In this document: positions 55,851 to 64,000 of the stretch, piece after piece
How positions within the stretch are numbered: position 1 is the first letter of the stretch
Layout of the letters: each line of letters opens with the position of its first letter
Assembly: GCA_039519185.1 (NCBI GenBank)
Contig: CM076846.1
Span: 148,938,605 to 149,002,604 of the forward strand
DNA from: Astragalus membranaceus
Taxonomy: Eukaryota; Streptophyta; Magnoliopsida; Fabales; Fabaceae
Reading direction: 5' to 3'
DNA length: 64,000 nucleotides
Notes under the pieces: generated by a model
Seen by the model: the letters and a program-made list of their open reading frames with translations, nothing else
What the model was told of the DNA's origin: nothing
Database searches by the model: none
Program-made: the position numbers and the translations under genes

Positions 55851-56085
55851 CTAGATTGTTAAGAAATCCCTGACTCTGTCTTTGGGCTAAAGCCTATAGT
55901 TCTCTCCTCACTAACGGAAGTCTCTTAGTCAGTAGCATCAGCTCTTCCGGGGGGAAAGCCTAAGTAAGGAGTATTCGCGGGCTATCCACAAGCATTAGTT
56001 CTCCCCCTGACCAGCCTCCCAACCTAAAGATCATCAGCGGACGACGCCTTCTTCCGAAAGTCCTCCCTCTTTGCTTTTTGAACAA
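55851..56085. other. Unidentified 235-bp insertion within MULE 2 transposase
   Basis: Transposase homology stops after DEFYENFYF and resumes with QLIKYVNKYWLYPHRERF. Between lies unrelated, GC-richer sequence (CTCTTCCGGGGGGAAAGCC, CCAGCCTCCCAACC, CGACGCCTTCTTCCG) with no ORF. No clean target duplication was seen. It could be a SINE/MITE-scale insertion or filler DNA. Confidence 0.55.
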
Positions 56086-56710
56086 TCATGTGCTGATATA
56101 CCTCAGCTTATCAAATATGTGAACAAGTATTGGTTGTATCCTCACAGGGAAAGATTTCGAGTCAATTTTTTCTTATGTGTTTTAATTTGTTACATATAGG
56201 GTTGAGTCATCCCATTGGTCATTGAAGAGGTCACTAGGTTCTAGTGGAGGTGACTTATGCAGAAGTTGGGAATCCATGCATGGGATGATCAATGCACAAA
56301 TTGATAAAATTGTCGGTTCTTTTCAAAAGAGCATCAACCGTGTAGATGCCCGGCACAACACCCCATTCTACAAGAATCTACACGGTTTGGTGTCTCATGA
56401 GGAATTGAATCATATAGCTCATGAGGGCATGTTGGATGGAGTAGGGACCGATAAGACCCGTTGTGCTGGTTGTGTGATTAAAGTTACTCATGGGTTACCT
56501 TGTTCTTGTGAGCTTGGGAATTTGCACCTAGATGGATGTCGAATCCCAATAGAGATGATTGACCCTCATTGGATGAGTCTGAGTATTGAGAGTATGGATG
56601 AGGAGTGGGTGAAACAAGCGTCACTTGGAGGCAATGGGCTGAGATGTCTCTTGAGGAGAGATGTGTCTGAAAGAGAGGTATTGATGATTATGTCTTCAAA
56701 AGCACTACAA
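56086..56710 (+). pseudogene. MULE 2 transposase C-terminus with SWIM-like zinc finger
   Basis: Includes an intron-like break after RERF, resuming with VESSHWSLKRSLGSS, then GLVSHEELNHIAHEG and CAGCVIKVTHGLPCSCELGN, a C-x-C-x(n)-C-x-H-related SWIM-type arrangement typical of the end of plant MULE transposases. The frame shifts near 56710 into the OTU part. Confidence 0.8.
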
Positions 56711-56712
56711 CC

Positions 56713-57570
56713 ATGGTTCCACTTAAGCACAAAGTCAAGACTAGGGGTGCACCAAAGAAGAAGAAGAAGAAGAAGAAAGAGTATGATGTGAAGAGAGATC
56801 CTTCTTATTGGGAGCACGTGGATGCGTCTTTGAGCTCAGTTAAGAAACCCACCCAGATTTCATCACAGAGACTTCCCCAGCGGTCCTCACAGCAAGTCTC
56901 CCAGTTACCATCACAGAGGTCAGCAGTTGAGCGAGCACAACATGACATCCATTTGGTAAGTAACTTTCCAGAGCATATGCATAAGTACATTGATGACATT
57001 ATCAATGTGATTGGGGATGGAAACTGTGGCTTCAGATACATTTCTGTGTCACTTGATTACTCGGAGCATAGCTGGCAAATAGTTCGCAGTGATTTGATTG
57101 AGGAGATGGACTCAAATTGGTTTCAATACTCAGAGGTGATGGGTAACAACATTCAAACAGTTAGGGAATCATTAGTTGCTCTCCCACAAAACTTTCAACC
57201 TCGTGAGAAGTGGATGTCGATGCCTGACATGGGACATGTTATAGCGACTAGATATCAGATAGCCCTTGTTGTATTGTCACTTCATGATGGTGGGTCATAG
57301 ACATTCTTCCCTTTGAGAGGGGCCTATGTTTCTAGTCAAAGCCGTTTGTTCTGTGTTGGGTTTGTCCATGGGAATCATTGGGTTCGGGTTATGCTGAACG
57401 CTACTAGTCCAGTACCTCCTATTCATCCTACTTGGGGTTCATATGCTTCAGCTGAAGCTAGATCGTGGTTATATCCGTACCTTGGACGTATACAGTTATG
57501 GTGTTCTTTTGTCTCAGATCATGTTGCACCCACCCTCCCAGCTGATGTTGATTACATTTCCATTAAATGA
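56713..57570 (+). pseudogene. MULE 2 OTU-like cysteine protease domain
   Basis: A poly-Lys linker (KKKKKKKK) leads into INVIGDGNCGFRYISVSL, the D-G-N-C nucleophile loop of OTU proteases. After a TAG at 57298-57300 the matching C-terminal motif follows, VGFVHGNHWVRVML, with the catalytic His. OTU-bearing MULEs are known in plants; the protease may process SUMO/ubiquitin-type conjugates or polyproteins, but its role in transposition is unsettled. Catalytic Cys and His are present. Confidence 0.85.
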
Positions 57571-57572
57571 TT

Positions 57573-57650
57573 GTATTATATTATATTATATTATATTATA
57601 TTATATTATATTATATTTTATTCCACGAGTTTATATTATATTAAATTTTA
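57573..57650. repeat. (TATAT)n pentanucleotide repeat
   Basis: TATAT units in about ten copies, followed by two copies of TTTTATTCCACGA(G/A)TTT. TTTGCCGAC words with GGTCTAGAT recur three times at 57672-57745. Confidence 0.85.
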
Positions 57651-57783
57651 TTCCACGAATTTTTTATTTGACGGTCTAGATTTTGCCGACACTATTTAAC
57701 GGTCTAGATTTTGCCGACACTTTAAACGGTCTAGATTTTGCCGACCACTTTTCATCCAACGGTGGAAATTCACTTTAGGGTTT

Positions 57784-57805
57784 CAGGTTTTCCCTATAAA
57801 TAGAC
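57784..57805 (+). promoter_or_regulatory. TATA box of the second MULE 2 gene
   Basis: CCCTATAAATAGACCC lies about 50 bp before the ATG at 57843, an ideal plant TATA-to-leader spacing, so the small ORF is a separate transcription unit. Confidence 0.7.
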
Positions 57806-57842
57806 CCATTGGGTTTCACTTCTTTCATACACACAACACAAA

Positions 57843-58181
57843 ATGATGATGGCTATGGCCAACGAAGAGTCTTCGCTCACTATCATTTTTACTAATCAGG
57901 GCCTCATTGATCATCAGGGCATCATCATCAACGAAGATGATGATGTCTGTTTCGAGGGGCGAGACACGTTCCAATGTAGGTTAAAACACAACATAACATT
58001 CGCTGCCCTGAAAGAGAGACTACTGCGTAAGGAGCAACCGGAGCGCGACGAGCATGAAATAATTAGTATAATTATTCGGAAACCAGCTTGGGTTAATGGA
58101 CGTGTGCACTGGTCTACAATGGATGTCAACAACGACGATGACGTCCAAGCCATGATGGCCATTCATGTTATCTTTAAATGA
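57843..58181 (+). CDS. Small PB1-like protein of MULE 2, intact
   Basis: A 112-codon uninterrupted ORF beginning MMMAMANEESSLTI after a good TATA box. The pattern FQCRLKHNITFAALKERLL, then IISIIIRKPAWVNGRVHWST, then DDDVQAMMAIHVIFK follows the ubiquitin-like/PB1-like N-terminal domain of plant MULE transposases (first strand, helix with basic residues, strand with hydrophobic-R-P, D-D-D-V turn). In this element it is separate from and downstream of the transposase. A parallel ORF exists in MULE 1. Function unknown; a partner, adaptor or MudrB-like accessory is speculation. Confidence 0.65.
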   Translation: MMMAMANEESSLTIIFTNQGLIDHQGIIINEDDDVCFEGRDTFQCRLKHNITFAALKERLLRKEQPERDEHEIISIIIRKPAWVNGRVHWSTMDVNNDDDVQAMMAIHVIFK

Positions 58182-58364
58182 AAGGGTTATCAGCATTTAT
58201 ACGTCGAAACCAGAAGGACCGTCGCTGAGATCCTTCGTTGTTTCACTCCACCATCTCAGTAGTTTCTATTATGTTTTCGTTTTGTTTGTTGTTGCAATCT
58301 GTATTTTAAATCAATGTAGAAGGCGTTTTTAATTAATCAAATAAATGTTTCATTTTTTATTTTT

Positions 58365-58660
58365 GCACTCCGGAAACACCATATTATATGATAAATTCGG
58401 AAGGCAATTTTAAGGGATTTTCGGAAATACATCAAATTGGGATAAATTCGGAAGGCAATCTTGAGGGATTTCTGGAAATACCTCAAATCTAGATAAATCC
58501 GGAAGCATGTTTTTTTGATTTTCCGGAAATATCGCATTTTACGGTATTTTCGGAATGTAAAATGTTTTCCGAAAATACCGTAAAATGCGATATTTCCGGA
58601 AAATCAAAAAAACATACTTCCAGATTTATCTAGATTTGAGGTATTTCCGGAAATTTTGTG
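58365..58660. repeat. Right subterminal repeats and long hairpin of MULE 2
   Basis: About ten TTCCGGAAAT/ATTTCCGGAA words. Within it, 58502-58555 and 58567-58620 form 54-base arms that are inverse complements with about one mismatch around an 11-base loop. Confidence 0.85.
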
Positions 58661-58923
58661 GTTTTAAGGGGTAGTTTCGTATGTTTGGTCATTTAAGGGG
58701 TCCCGGGGGGTAAAAAAAAAAAGAGCCTAAGGTCCTTCTTCTTTCTTTATTTATCTAGGGAGTTAAAGTGTTAGAAAGCACACAAAAATAAATAATTCAA
58801 TATTACACTGAATACAAAAAATTATTACTATGATCAATAAACGTTCATTTATCTAACTCTGGTATGAAGCTACAAAACTGAGATAGCTAGCTGCATTTCA
58901 CCAAAAATTCCTCCAGCAAATTT

Positions 58924-59305
58924 CTAGTGTGGTTTTGGCACATAACCATCAACAGCAAAGTTTCGAGTGGCAGCGGGGGAATAGCTAAGCGGATTCCATC
59001 AAGTTCAGGTTTCGCGATCACTTGGCAAATGGCAACCCAGAAACTAAAATTTTCAACTCCGAGTTCTATGGATAAGAATACCAACGTTTCAGAAAGCCCA
59101 AAAGCTAAATCCAACATGTCATTTTCCTCATCAGTTGGATCTTCCAATTTATTGTAATATTCTAGATCCCTGCAAGTGCAAAAAGGTGTTTCAGGAAAAT
59201 AATAAAACTATATCTCAAGCAGCACTTTACTCCATGTATTACTCATGATGTGTACCATGATTATAACATGGCAAGTTGAACAAGCAAGTGAGCCCTCACA
59301 TGCTT
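58924..59305 (-). pseudogene. Mitochondrial adrenodoxin-like ferredoxin, last two exons (broken)
   Basis: Exon 59256-59305 encodes ACEGSLACSTCHVIIM, holding three of the four [2Fe-2S] cysteines (C-x5-C-x2-C). The next exon (58924-59169) gives LEYYNKLEDPTDEENDMLDL, AFGLSET, then CQVIAKPELDGIRLAIP with the fourth Cys. This is the C-terminal half of plant mitochondrial [2Fe-2S] ferredoxin (MFDX), an electron donor in Fe-S cluster and biotin biogenesis. Defects: an extra base at the exon junction, a 50-60 bp foreign-looking stretch where SRLG is expected, and a frameshift after AIP that hides the normal ending (the ancestral stop would be at 58924-58926). Upstream exons were not found. It abuts MULE 2. 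Confidence 0.8.
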
Positions 59306-60091
59306 CTGCAACATCAAAAAAGAAAATGAAATTGGTAAAGGGAAATGGACTTGATGGAAACTAGAGGATGCAAATTGAAATGTAATGAAACAAGCGTCCT
59401 AATGCCAGTAAGAAATGTGGCAACACACAAGGTTACCAGAATGAAAAAGATTTTACAAAAACAAGGAAATACTTAGATGACCAAATAATATTACTGTGTT
59501 CTTTCAAACATGCCTCCCTTCCATATATAACTTGGTAAATAAATGTTGTTGAAACTGTTAAAAAAGAAACAAAAAATAAAATACATGAGAAACAAAGTTA
59601 AGCATAAATCATTGTCAACAAAGTAAAAACTTAGTAAAACTATTTCTCCAGTAATCTAAAAGGATATGCAAACCTGCTCAAATGCCAATTTGATTTGAAA
59701 TGCCAATATTAAATACAAGCTTCTCTCTTAACTAAGATCACTGAGAAAGTGGAGGAATTTGGAGGGGAGAGGATATTTATTTAAAATTTGGATTTAAATA
59801 TCCTTTTATTGAAATATAACACTTCACTAAAGGCCTTACAAACTGACTGGGGAGGGGGGAAACATGGACCTTTCACTAGATTCCTTAATGACCTAGGAGT
59901 TTACTCATAGACTCATATGTCTGCTTAATTACTCAATCAAAAACAAGGTCACTGAAAGGAAACATAAGCATGTAGTTGAGCTTGGTCTAACTTTAATAAT
60001 AAGCCAAGCTAATTTGCCTTTGAAATTTTGGGATCATTCATTTTCTACTGCTGCCTACCCACCACATCCCTTAAACCCATTGTTGTTTAAA
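59306..60091. other. Spacer without gene
   Basis: AT-rich; no exon of the ferredoxin gene recognised here. Confidence 0.4.
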
Positions 60092-60173
60092 CAACCACGA
60101 GATTACAACTTAGTAAGGAATGGAAAACAAGCACAACCAAAGAGATGTTGAATAAGTTGTAATCTCGTGGTTG
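60092..60173. repeat. Inverted repeat, perfect 20-bp arms
   Basis: CAACCACGAGATTACAACTT (60092-60111) and its exact complement (60154-60173) around a 42-base loop, next to a copia scrap. Confidence 0.85.
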
Positions 60174-60530
60174 GACTTTACTTATGGGAGGAATCCTTAG
60201 GCCTTATACTTCCCGTAAGTTGGACTTTAGCTCTCATGACTGCATCTTTCTACGTTACTCTACTTCACAAAAAGGGCTATATATAAATGCCTATCTCCTA
60301 ATGACAAATTGTACATCTCAAAAGATGATCAGCTTTCAATGCCAATTGCCAAGTCAGGGAGGGATCTTCAGACCAACAAAATCCCACCCTTTTACTCACC
60401 CATGTTGAACCAAAGAGTGTAAAAACTGCCATGACTGATGGATGAGCCTGCAGCCTTACAAAGGAACCATACATGGTCACCAGTTGCTCTACCCCCAAGG
60501 AGTGTAAAAATTATGAGTTTCACTTTTTCT
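60174..60530 (+). pseudogene. Copia scrap (integrase end and RT start)
   Basis: The plus-strand frame gives LRPYTSRKLDFSSHDCIFLR followed by STSQKGLY, the copia post-integrase 'RPYNxHKLxFRSxxCxFLGYS' region, then after shifts ALQRNHTWSPVALPP, the first RT block (ALxxNxTWxLVxLP). Heavily decayed. Confidence 0.7.
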
Positions 60531-60619
60531 CTCTTTCTCGCTAGAATTCAACAAACTCTTTTCATTACTTTACTAACCACAAACTTAATAACCGTTTTGC
60601 GACATCCACCATCAGTGAA

Positions 60620-61990
60620 CTGATGAAAAATGTTAATCATATTACCAAATTCTCCCAATCCATTCAGAACTACCAATCTTCAATTCTTCATAATTAACAC
60701 AAAGACGTCCATAGTTATTATATTTATATGCGGATCAGACCATACTTAAAAACATTAATGAGTACCCTACCCTCCATGTGATATTCACATAATACACAAA
60801 ACTGGTCATATACAGATTATCATTCAAACATCTCAAAATCATAAAAACATACCAGTGTCTCCTTGGCTAAACATCCATTAACTAACTCTATTTCTGTTTT
60901 ATATTAAGGTTGATATTTTTTAAAACCATAACGAATCAGAAGAAGCTAGTTACGTTATTCCAATTTGTCAAACTTGATGGAAGTCCAATGCTTAAACTAT
61001 ACTTGCAGAAAAAATGTGTTATGATAAAAAAGGAAATTCCAAATTCTAGGTATTGTTTACATGATAAAATTGTTTACTTGATAAAAAGGGACTAGCCGTA
61101 GGTTGCAGGTAATGATTTCGTGCGCTTTGAACATATCCTGCTCTACACATGGATGTATAATTCCCTGTCAAACAGAAAGAAAAAGAAGCGGTTGTTTTAA
61201 TTATATCTTCAAAATACAATTAAACATTCTCGTAATGCTAATCTTATACTCATTATGATATGATAAATGGAAATGTAGAGGAAAGAATAATGGAGAAGGA
61301 TAAGTACTTGTGCAGAGGTTTAGCATGTTGGGTTTAAGTGCTAAAAACAACCCTAAAATTGAAGGGGATAAATTGATATGAAAATTGAAAAGGATATTTG
61401 CTTTTGGAAAAAACTGCGATGCTGAAATTTGTCTGGTTGAAAGCTAAAAAAGGAAAAAGCACAGTGAGAAAGGTTGGAGGAGGTGGTCTCGTGTGTGATC
61501 CGATGTGGCTAGAGAAGGTTGATTCGTGCTTGCAGAGACGCACAGTTCGTTGCGGTTGGCGACGGAGGATTGGTTCTGTGTTTGCGATGGAGTTCAGTAG
61601 GTGCGGACGGTGCTTGGTTGTCTGGCGAATTGAAGCCCGCCGTTGCGGCTGAGTTTTTGAGATGGAGATATTTTTATGCTTAGGGCTTTTCTATTGGGAA
61701 ATACATTCTCAACTTTTTGGATGGAAAATGACACCTAATTTTAAGTGATTTTAGGCTTAAAAAGTAGAGAAAATATAGAAAAATATGAAGGGAAGATATG
61801 AGGAAAAAAGAGAGACGAAAGAGATAGAGATAAAGGTATTTCCTTTTCTCACCCTAAAGGAACCTGTAGTTTCTGAAAATTGAAAATGTTATTAAGTTGG
61901 GAAGTCTCTCAATAATGTGATTGTCATATATAAATCCAACAATGGACGGAATACTCGGAACACTTATGTCATTTTGGCCTTCGAAAAAAA
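60620..61990. other. Spacer, no supported gene
   Basis: A minus-strand segment near 61085-61165 has an acceptor and a frame IIHPCVEQDMFKAHEIITC that might be an exon, unidentified. ORFs at 61334-61652 overlap on both strands without a domain. Confidence 0.35.
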
Positions 61991-61999
61991 ATGATGCAT

Positions 62000-62680
62000 A
62001 TTGACTTTACAAGTCTATTGGTTTAAGCCTAGGGAAAAGAAGGGTGGTTAAAGCTCTCAAAGAATGAGTGCTGAAGGTTATATGTGGTACTCACAACCAC
62101 AAACTAGTTAGAGACTTTGAAAGTCATCCATATGTTGGTAGACTAACGGATGAAGAGAATGATATTGTGACTAATATAGCAAAAACATGATCAAGCGTAA
62201 ATGTGTTCTACATTCGATCCAAAATAAAAAATCCCAAGAGCCACACTACAATCAAACAAATTCATAATGCACGTTCAAGAATTTAGTCTAGTCTATGTTA
62301 AAGTTGGACAAAGCTACAACATCTAATGAATATGTTGCATCGTGATCACTATGTACACTTGCATAGACAGACAGAAGACTCTAATGTCATTAGGGACATC
62401 TTTTGGTCACATCAGGAGTCCATTGCACTTACAAATACATTCAACATTATCTTATTGATTGATTCCACCTATAAGACCAACCAGTATAGACTGTCATTAG
62501 TTGAGGTCGTTAGTGTAATTGCAACTTAGATTTTTTAAACAATTACCTCAACTGAGATGACTTTCTCTATTGCATTTTCTTATGTGAAGGGGAGAGTGTT
62601 GACAACTTTGTTTGGATTTTAGAGAAGTTGACAGACATATTTATGTGACCGAATGCTATGCTCTGGGTTATACTAACCAA
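62000..62680 (+). pseudogene. Decayed MULE transposase fragment
   Basis: Plus-strand frames give VICGTHNHKLV (end of the FAR1-like zinc region), GRLTDEENDIVTNIAK, RDIFWSHQESIALTNTFNII and LIDSTYKTNQY (first catalytic Asp, D-S-T-Y-K-T-N), then MTFSIAFSYV. At least five stops or frameshifts. A different, older family from MULE 2. Confidence 0.8.
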
Positions 62681-62715
62681 CACCAACCTCACTCTGATGA
62701 ATGTCGAGTCTATTA

Positions 62716-63021
62716 GAGCATCCACAATGAAAGGTTCTTGATTGAAAAGTCGGTACCTATTAAGATTGAACTCTTACATAAGAAACTCTCTCTCCTCTTA
62801 CACAGAGAACCACACATTTACTTTTCATGTGTCATAGTATAAATTAATATTAAAATGTAAAATAATAAAAAGTTTGTGCGACCCGTTTAGTAAATTTTGT
62901 TGGAATTTTGGAGAGATGGAGTTCTTATATAAGTACTACTATTAAAAAATTATAATTGAGTGATGTGTACATGTGAAACCCGTTTAAGGACTCAATTTGA
63001 GTTTCTCCGTTGAGTATGCTC
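62716..63021. mobile_element. PIF/Harbinger-type (Tourist-like) MITE
   Basis: The left end GAGCATCCACAATG and right end (inward GAGCATACTCAACGG) are imperfect inverted repeats. The 306-bp unit is flanked by TTA on both sides (62713-62715, 63022-63024), the 3-bp duplication of PIF/Harbinger elements, and sits inside the decayed MULE/copia zone. No coding capacity. Confidence 0.7.
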
Positions 63022-63164
63022 TTAGAACTCAGGTCTGTTACTCGCGATCGTGTTTTCTTCATGGTCCTTCAACAAGAGCCTTCAGTATGGGGGTGGGGTA
63101 TTACTTTTATCACTGAAGATTAGCAAAATATTCGCTTTTTCTGCTGGTAACAAGCAATACTATA

Positions 63165-63260
63165 AAGGAAACGTCAAGACTTGCACTTTTTATGGTCGAG
63201 TTGGACACAGTTGATGTGTGTTACAAAAAACATGCATACCTTCTCAATATGAAGCTGAAA
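63165..63260 (+). pseudogene. Copia Gag zinc-knuckle scrap
   Basis: The plus-strand frame reads TCTFYGRVGHS, a stop, then CVLQKTCIPSQY, which follows the copia Gag knuckle pattern C-x2-C-G-x2-GH-x4-C with a (Y/H)KKxGYP tail. Only this piece is recognisable. Confidence 0.5.
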
Positions 63261-63716
63261 AGGAGTGGTTGTTCTAACAATACATAGTGTGAACAAGATA
63301 AAGAGTCTCCACCATCCTATTCGTTGTGTAGTGACAACTTTACAGTCAAACAAACTATCAGCAAAGGAGCAATGTATTTCCAGGAGCATGGTCGCCCAAA
63401 TTATATGAAGAATAGAATTGCTCAAGTAAATAGGCTACGAAGTATATGCAAGTATTTGCTCTTTTTATGAAACCACTTGAAACACACCAATAATTGTTGT
63501 TTTACACTTTTACTTACAGATTTCTCATAATAAAACTGAGAGGATAAAATTCATGAGATTCTGTACAGGGAGTATTTTAGCTCAAATTCAGATTTCAAAC
63601 GTTACGGCGTTGCATCTATATGTACACGTGTTATAAAAAATTCACAATTTTGAATAAAATAATATAGAAAAAATAATTTAGTGTGTTCTCAAAATAATAA
63701 CAGTTTCCTACACAGC
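63261..63716. other. Spacer
   Basis: AT-rich sequence, probably including the 3' UTR of the minus-strand exon at 63717-63809. No other feature seen. Confidence 0.35.
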
Positions 63717-63809
63717 CTACGCAAATATCTGCTGAATGACTGTCTCCGCGTTTCCGTTGTATTGGGCAAGCAGATGGATAGCATCAGCCCTAGGCAAAGC
63801 CAAAAACTC
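63717..63809 (-). CDS. Probable last exon of an unidentified gene (UBA-like ending)
   Basis: After a minus-strand TGCAG acceptor (63810-63814), a 93-bp frame reads EFLALPRADAIHLLAQYNGN and AETVIQQIFA, then TAG at 63717-63719. The helix-rich pattern with a terminal A...I-Q-Q-I-F resembles a UBA/CUE-like tail, but I cannot name the protein. Upstream exons would lie beyond the window. It is intact as far as seen, so this may be a second real gene at the edge. Confidence 0.45.
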   Translation of the reverse strand, partial: EFLALPRADAIHLLAQYNGNAETVIQQIFA

Positions 63810-64000
63810 CTGCAGTCGTGTACAAAAATCCAAACATTAGAAGAAACCCAGTAAGCAAATATTATTTTACAGAACAGTACTGATGGTGGAAAAAAAAAGG
63901 CAGCAAATCAATACCAATAGAAGAATAAAAGGGAAAGGTTACAATGAGTTTCTAATGTAAAGATCCGGATAATGAATGAAACTAATACATCAAGTAGTAT

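Larger units (their letters stand above)
54447..58727 (+). mobile_element. MULE 2: Mutator-like element with transposase-OTU gene and PB1-like gene
   Basis: 4281 bp with an exact 9-bp duplication. The left end GGATTTTTTTGGGTCC and right end (inward GGCTCTTTTTTTTTTTACC) are weakly inverted, each continuing into C-rich then CCCCTTAAA/CCAATTAAACCCC sequence. Subterminal copies of TTTCCGGAAATAC flank both ends. It encodes a broken MULE transposase, an OTU-type cysteine protease domain and a separate small PB1-like ORF, all plus strand. Several stops and frameshifts make it inactive. Confidence 0.88.

Overview
The window is plant nuclear DNA, most likely from a papilionoid legume. The evidence is eukaryotic exon/intron structure with GT-AG borders, Ty1/copia and Ty3/gypsy retrotransposons, a plant L1-type LINE, CACTA and Mutator-like (MULE) DNA transposons, many MITEs, and fragments of plant-specific gene families (plant mobile domain, DUF632, G-box bZIP, mTERF, adrenodoxin-like ferredoxin). 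The legume assignment is inferred from repeat style and from a gene resembling legume 'NodH-like' P-loop sulfotransferases; genus and species cannot be read from the sequence.

Only one gene looks intact: a six-exon, minus-strand membrane-anchored sulfotransferase-like gene (47762-50470, 347 codons, all splice phases consistent). Everything else recognisable is a transposable element, a host gene fragment (several clearly carried inside a transposon), or a lone exon whose remaining exons I cannot find.

Layout. 1-1243: edge of a minus-strand gypsy element (Gag start, primer-binding site, LTR). 1313-2694: a 187-bp tandem satellite. 3476-4440: orphan exons including a GBF-type leucine zipper. 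6917-11101: a complete CACTA transposon (3-bp TSD TAT) carrying broken pieces of ALKBH8 and a DUF632 gene. 11.5-13.14 kb: one end of a related CACTA element carrying a universal stress protein fragment and the promoter and first two exons of RPS8. 13.4-13.6 kb: receptor-like cytoplasmic kinase scraps. 15.5-29.6 kb: a LINE split by two later insertions. One is a MULE with a plant-mobile-domain gene (17198-20528, TSD CACCTTCTTT). The other is a 4.8-kb solo-LTR-like element (22499-27269, TSD TGGTG) that itself holds another LTR. 30334-34714: a young, complete but defective copia element (TSD GAATA). 36.1-41.1 kb: an old copia remnant split by a 2.9-kb solo LTR (36973-39885, TSD ACTAG). 41.5-43.5 kb: hAT terminus and GC-rich tandem repeats. 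43776-45587: a gypsy Gag-only remnant with LTR. 45.9-47.3 kb: a Pack-MULE-like unit with an mTERF fragment, then a hairpin MITE. 47.8-50.5 kb: the sulfotransferase-like gene. 51.5-54.2 kb: SINE-like, MITE and long-TIR elements. 54447-58727: a MULE (TSD TAAGGTCCT) with a transposase/OTU gene plus a second small gene. 58.9-59.3 kb: mitochondrial ferredoxin exons. 60-63.3 kb: decayed copia and MULE pieces and a TTA-flanked MITE. 63.7 kb: last exon of an unidentified gene.

The recurring theme is transposon remodelling of host genes. At least three separate elements carry host exons in a single orientation. Two MULEs share an unusual two-gene design in which a small PB1-like ORF, resembling the N-terminal domain of plant MULE transposases, stands alone at the right end next to a PMD gene in one element and a transposase-OTU gene in the other.
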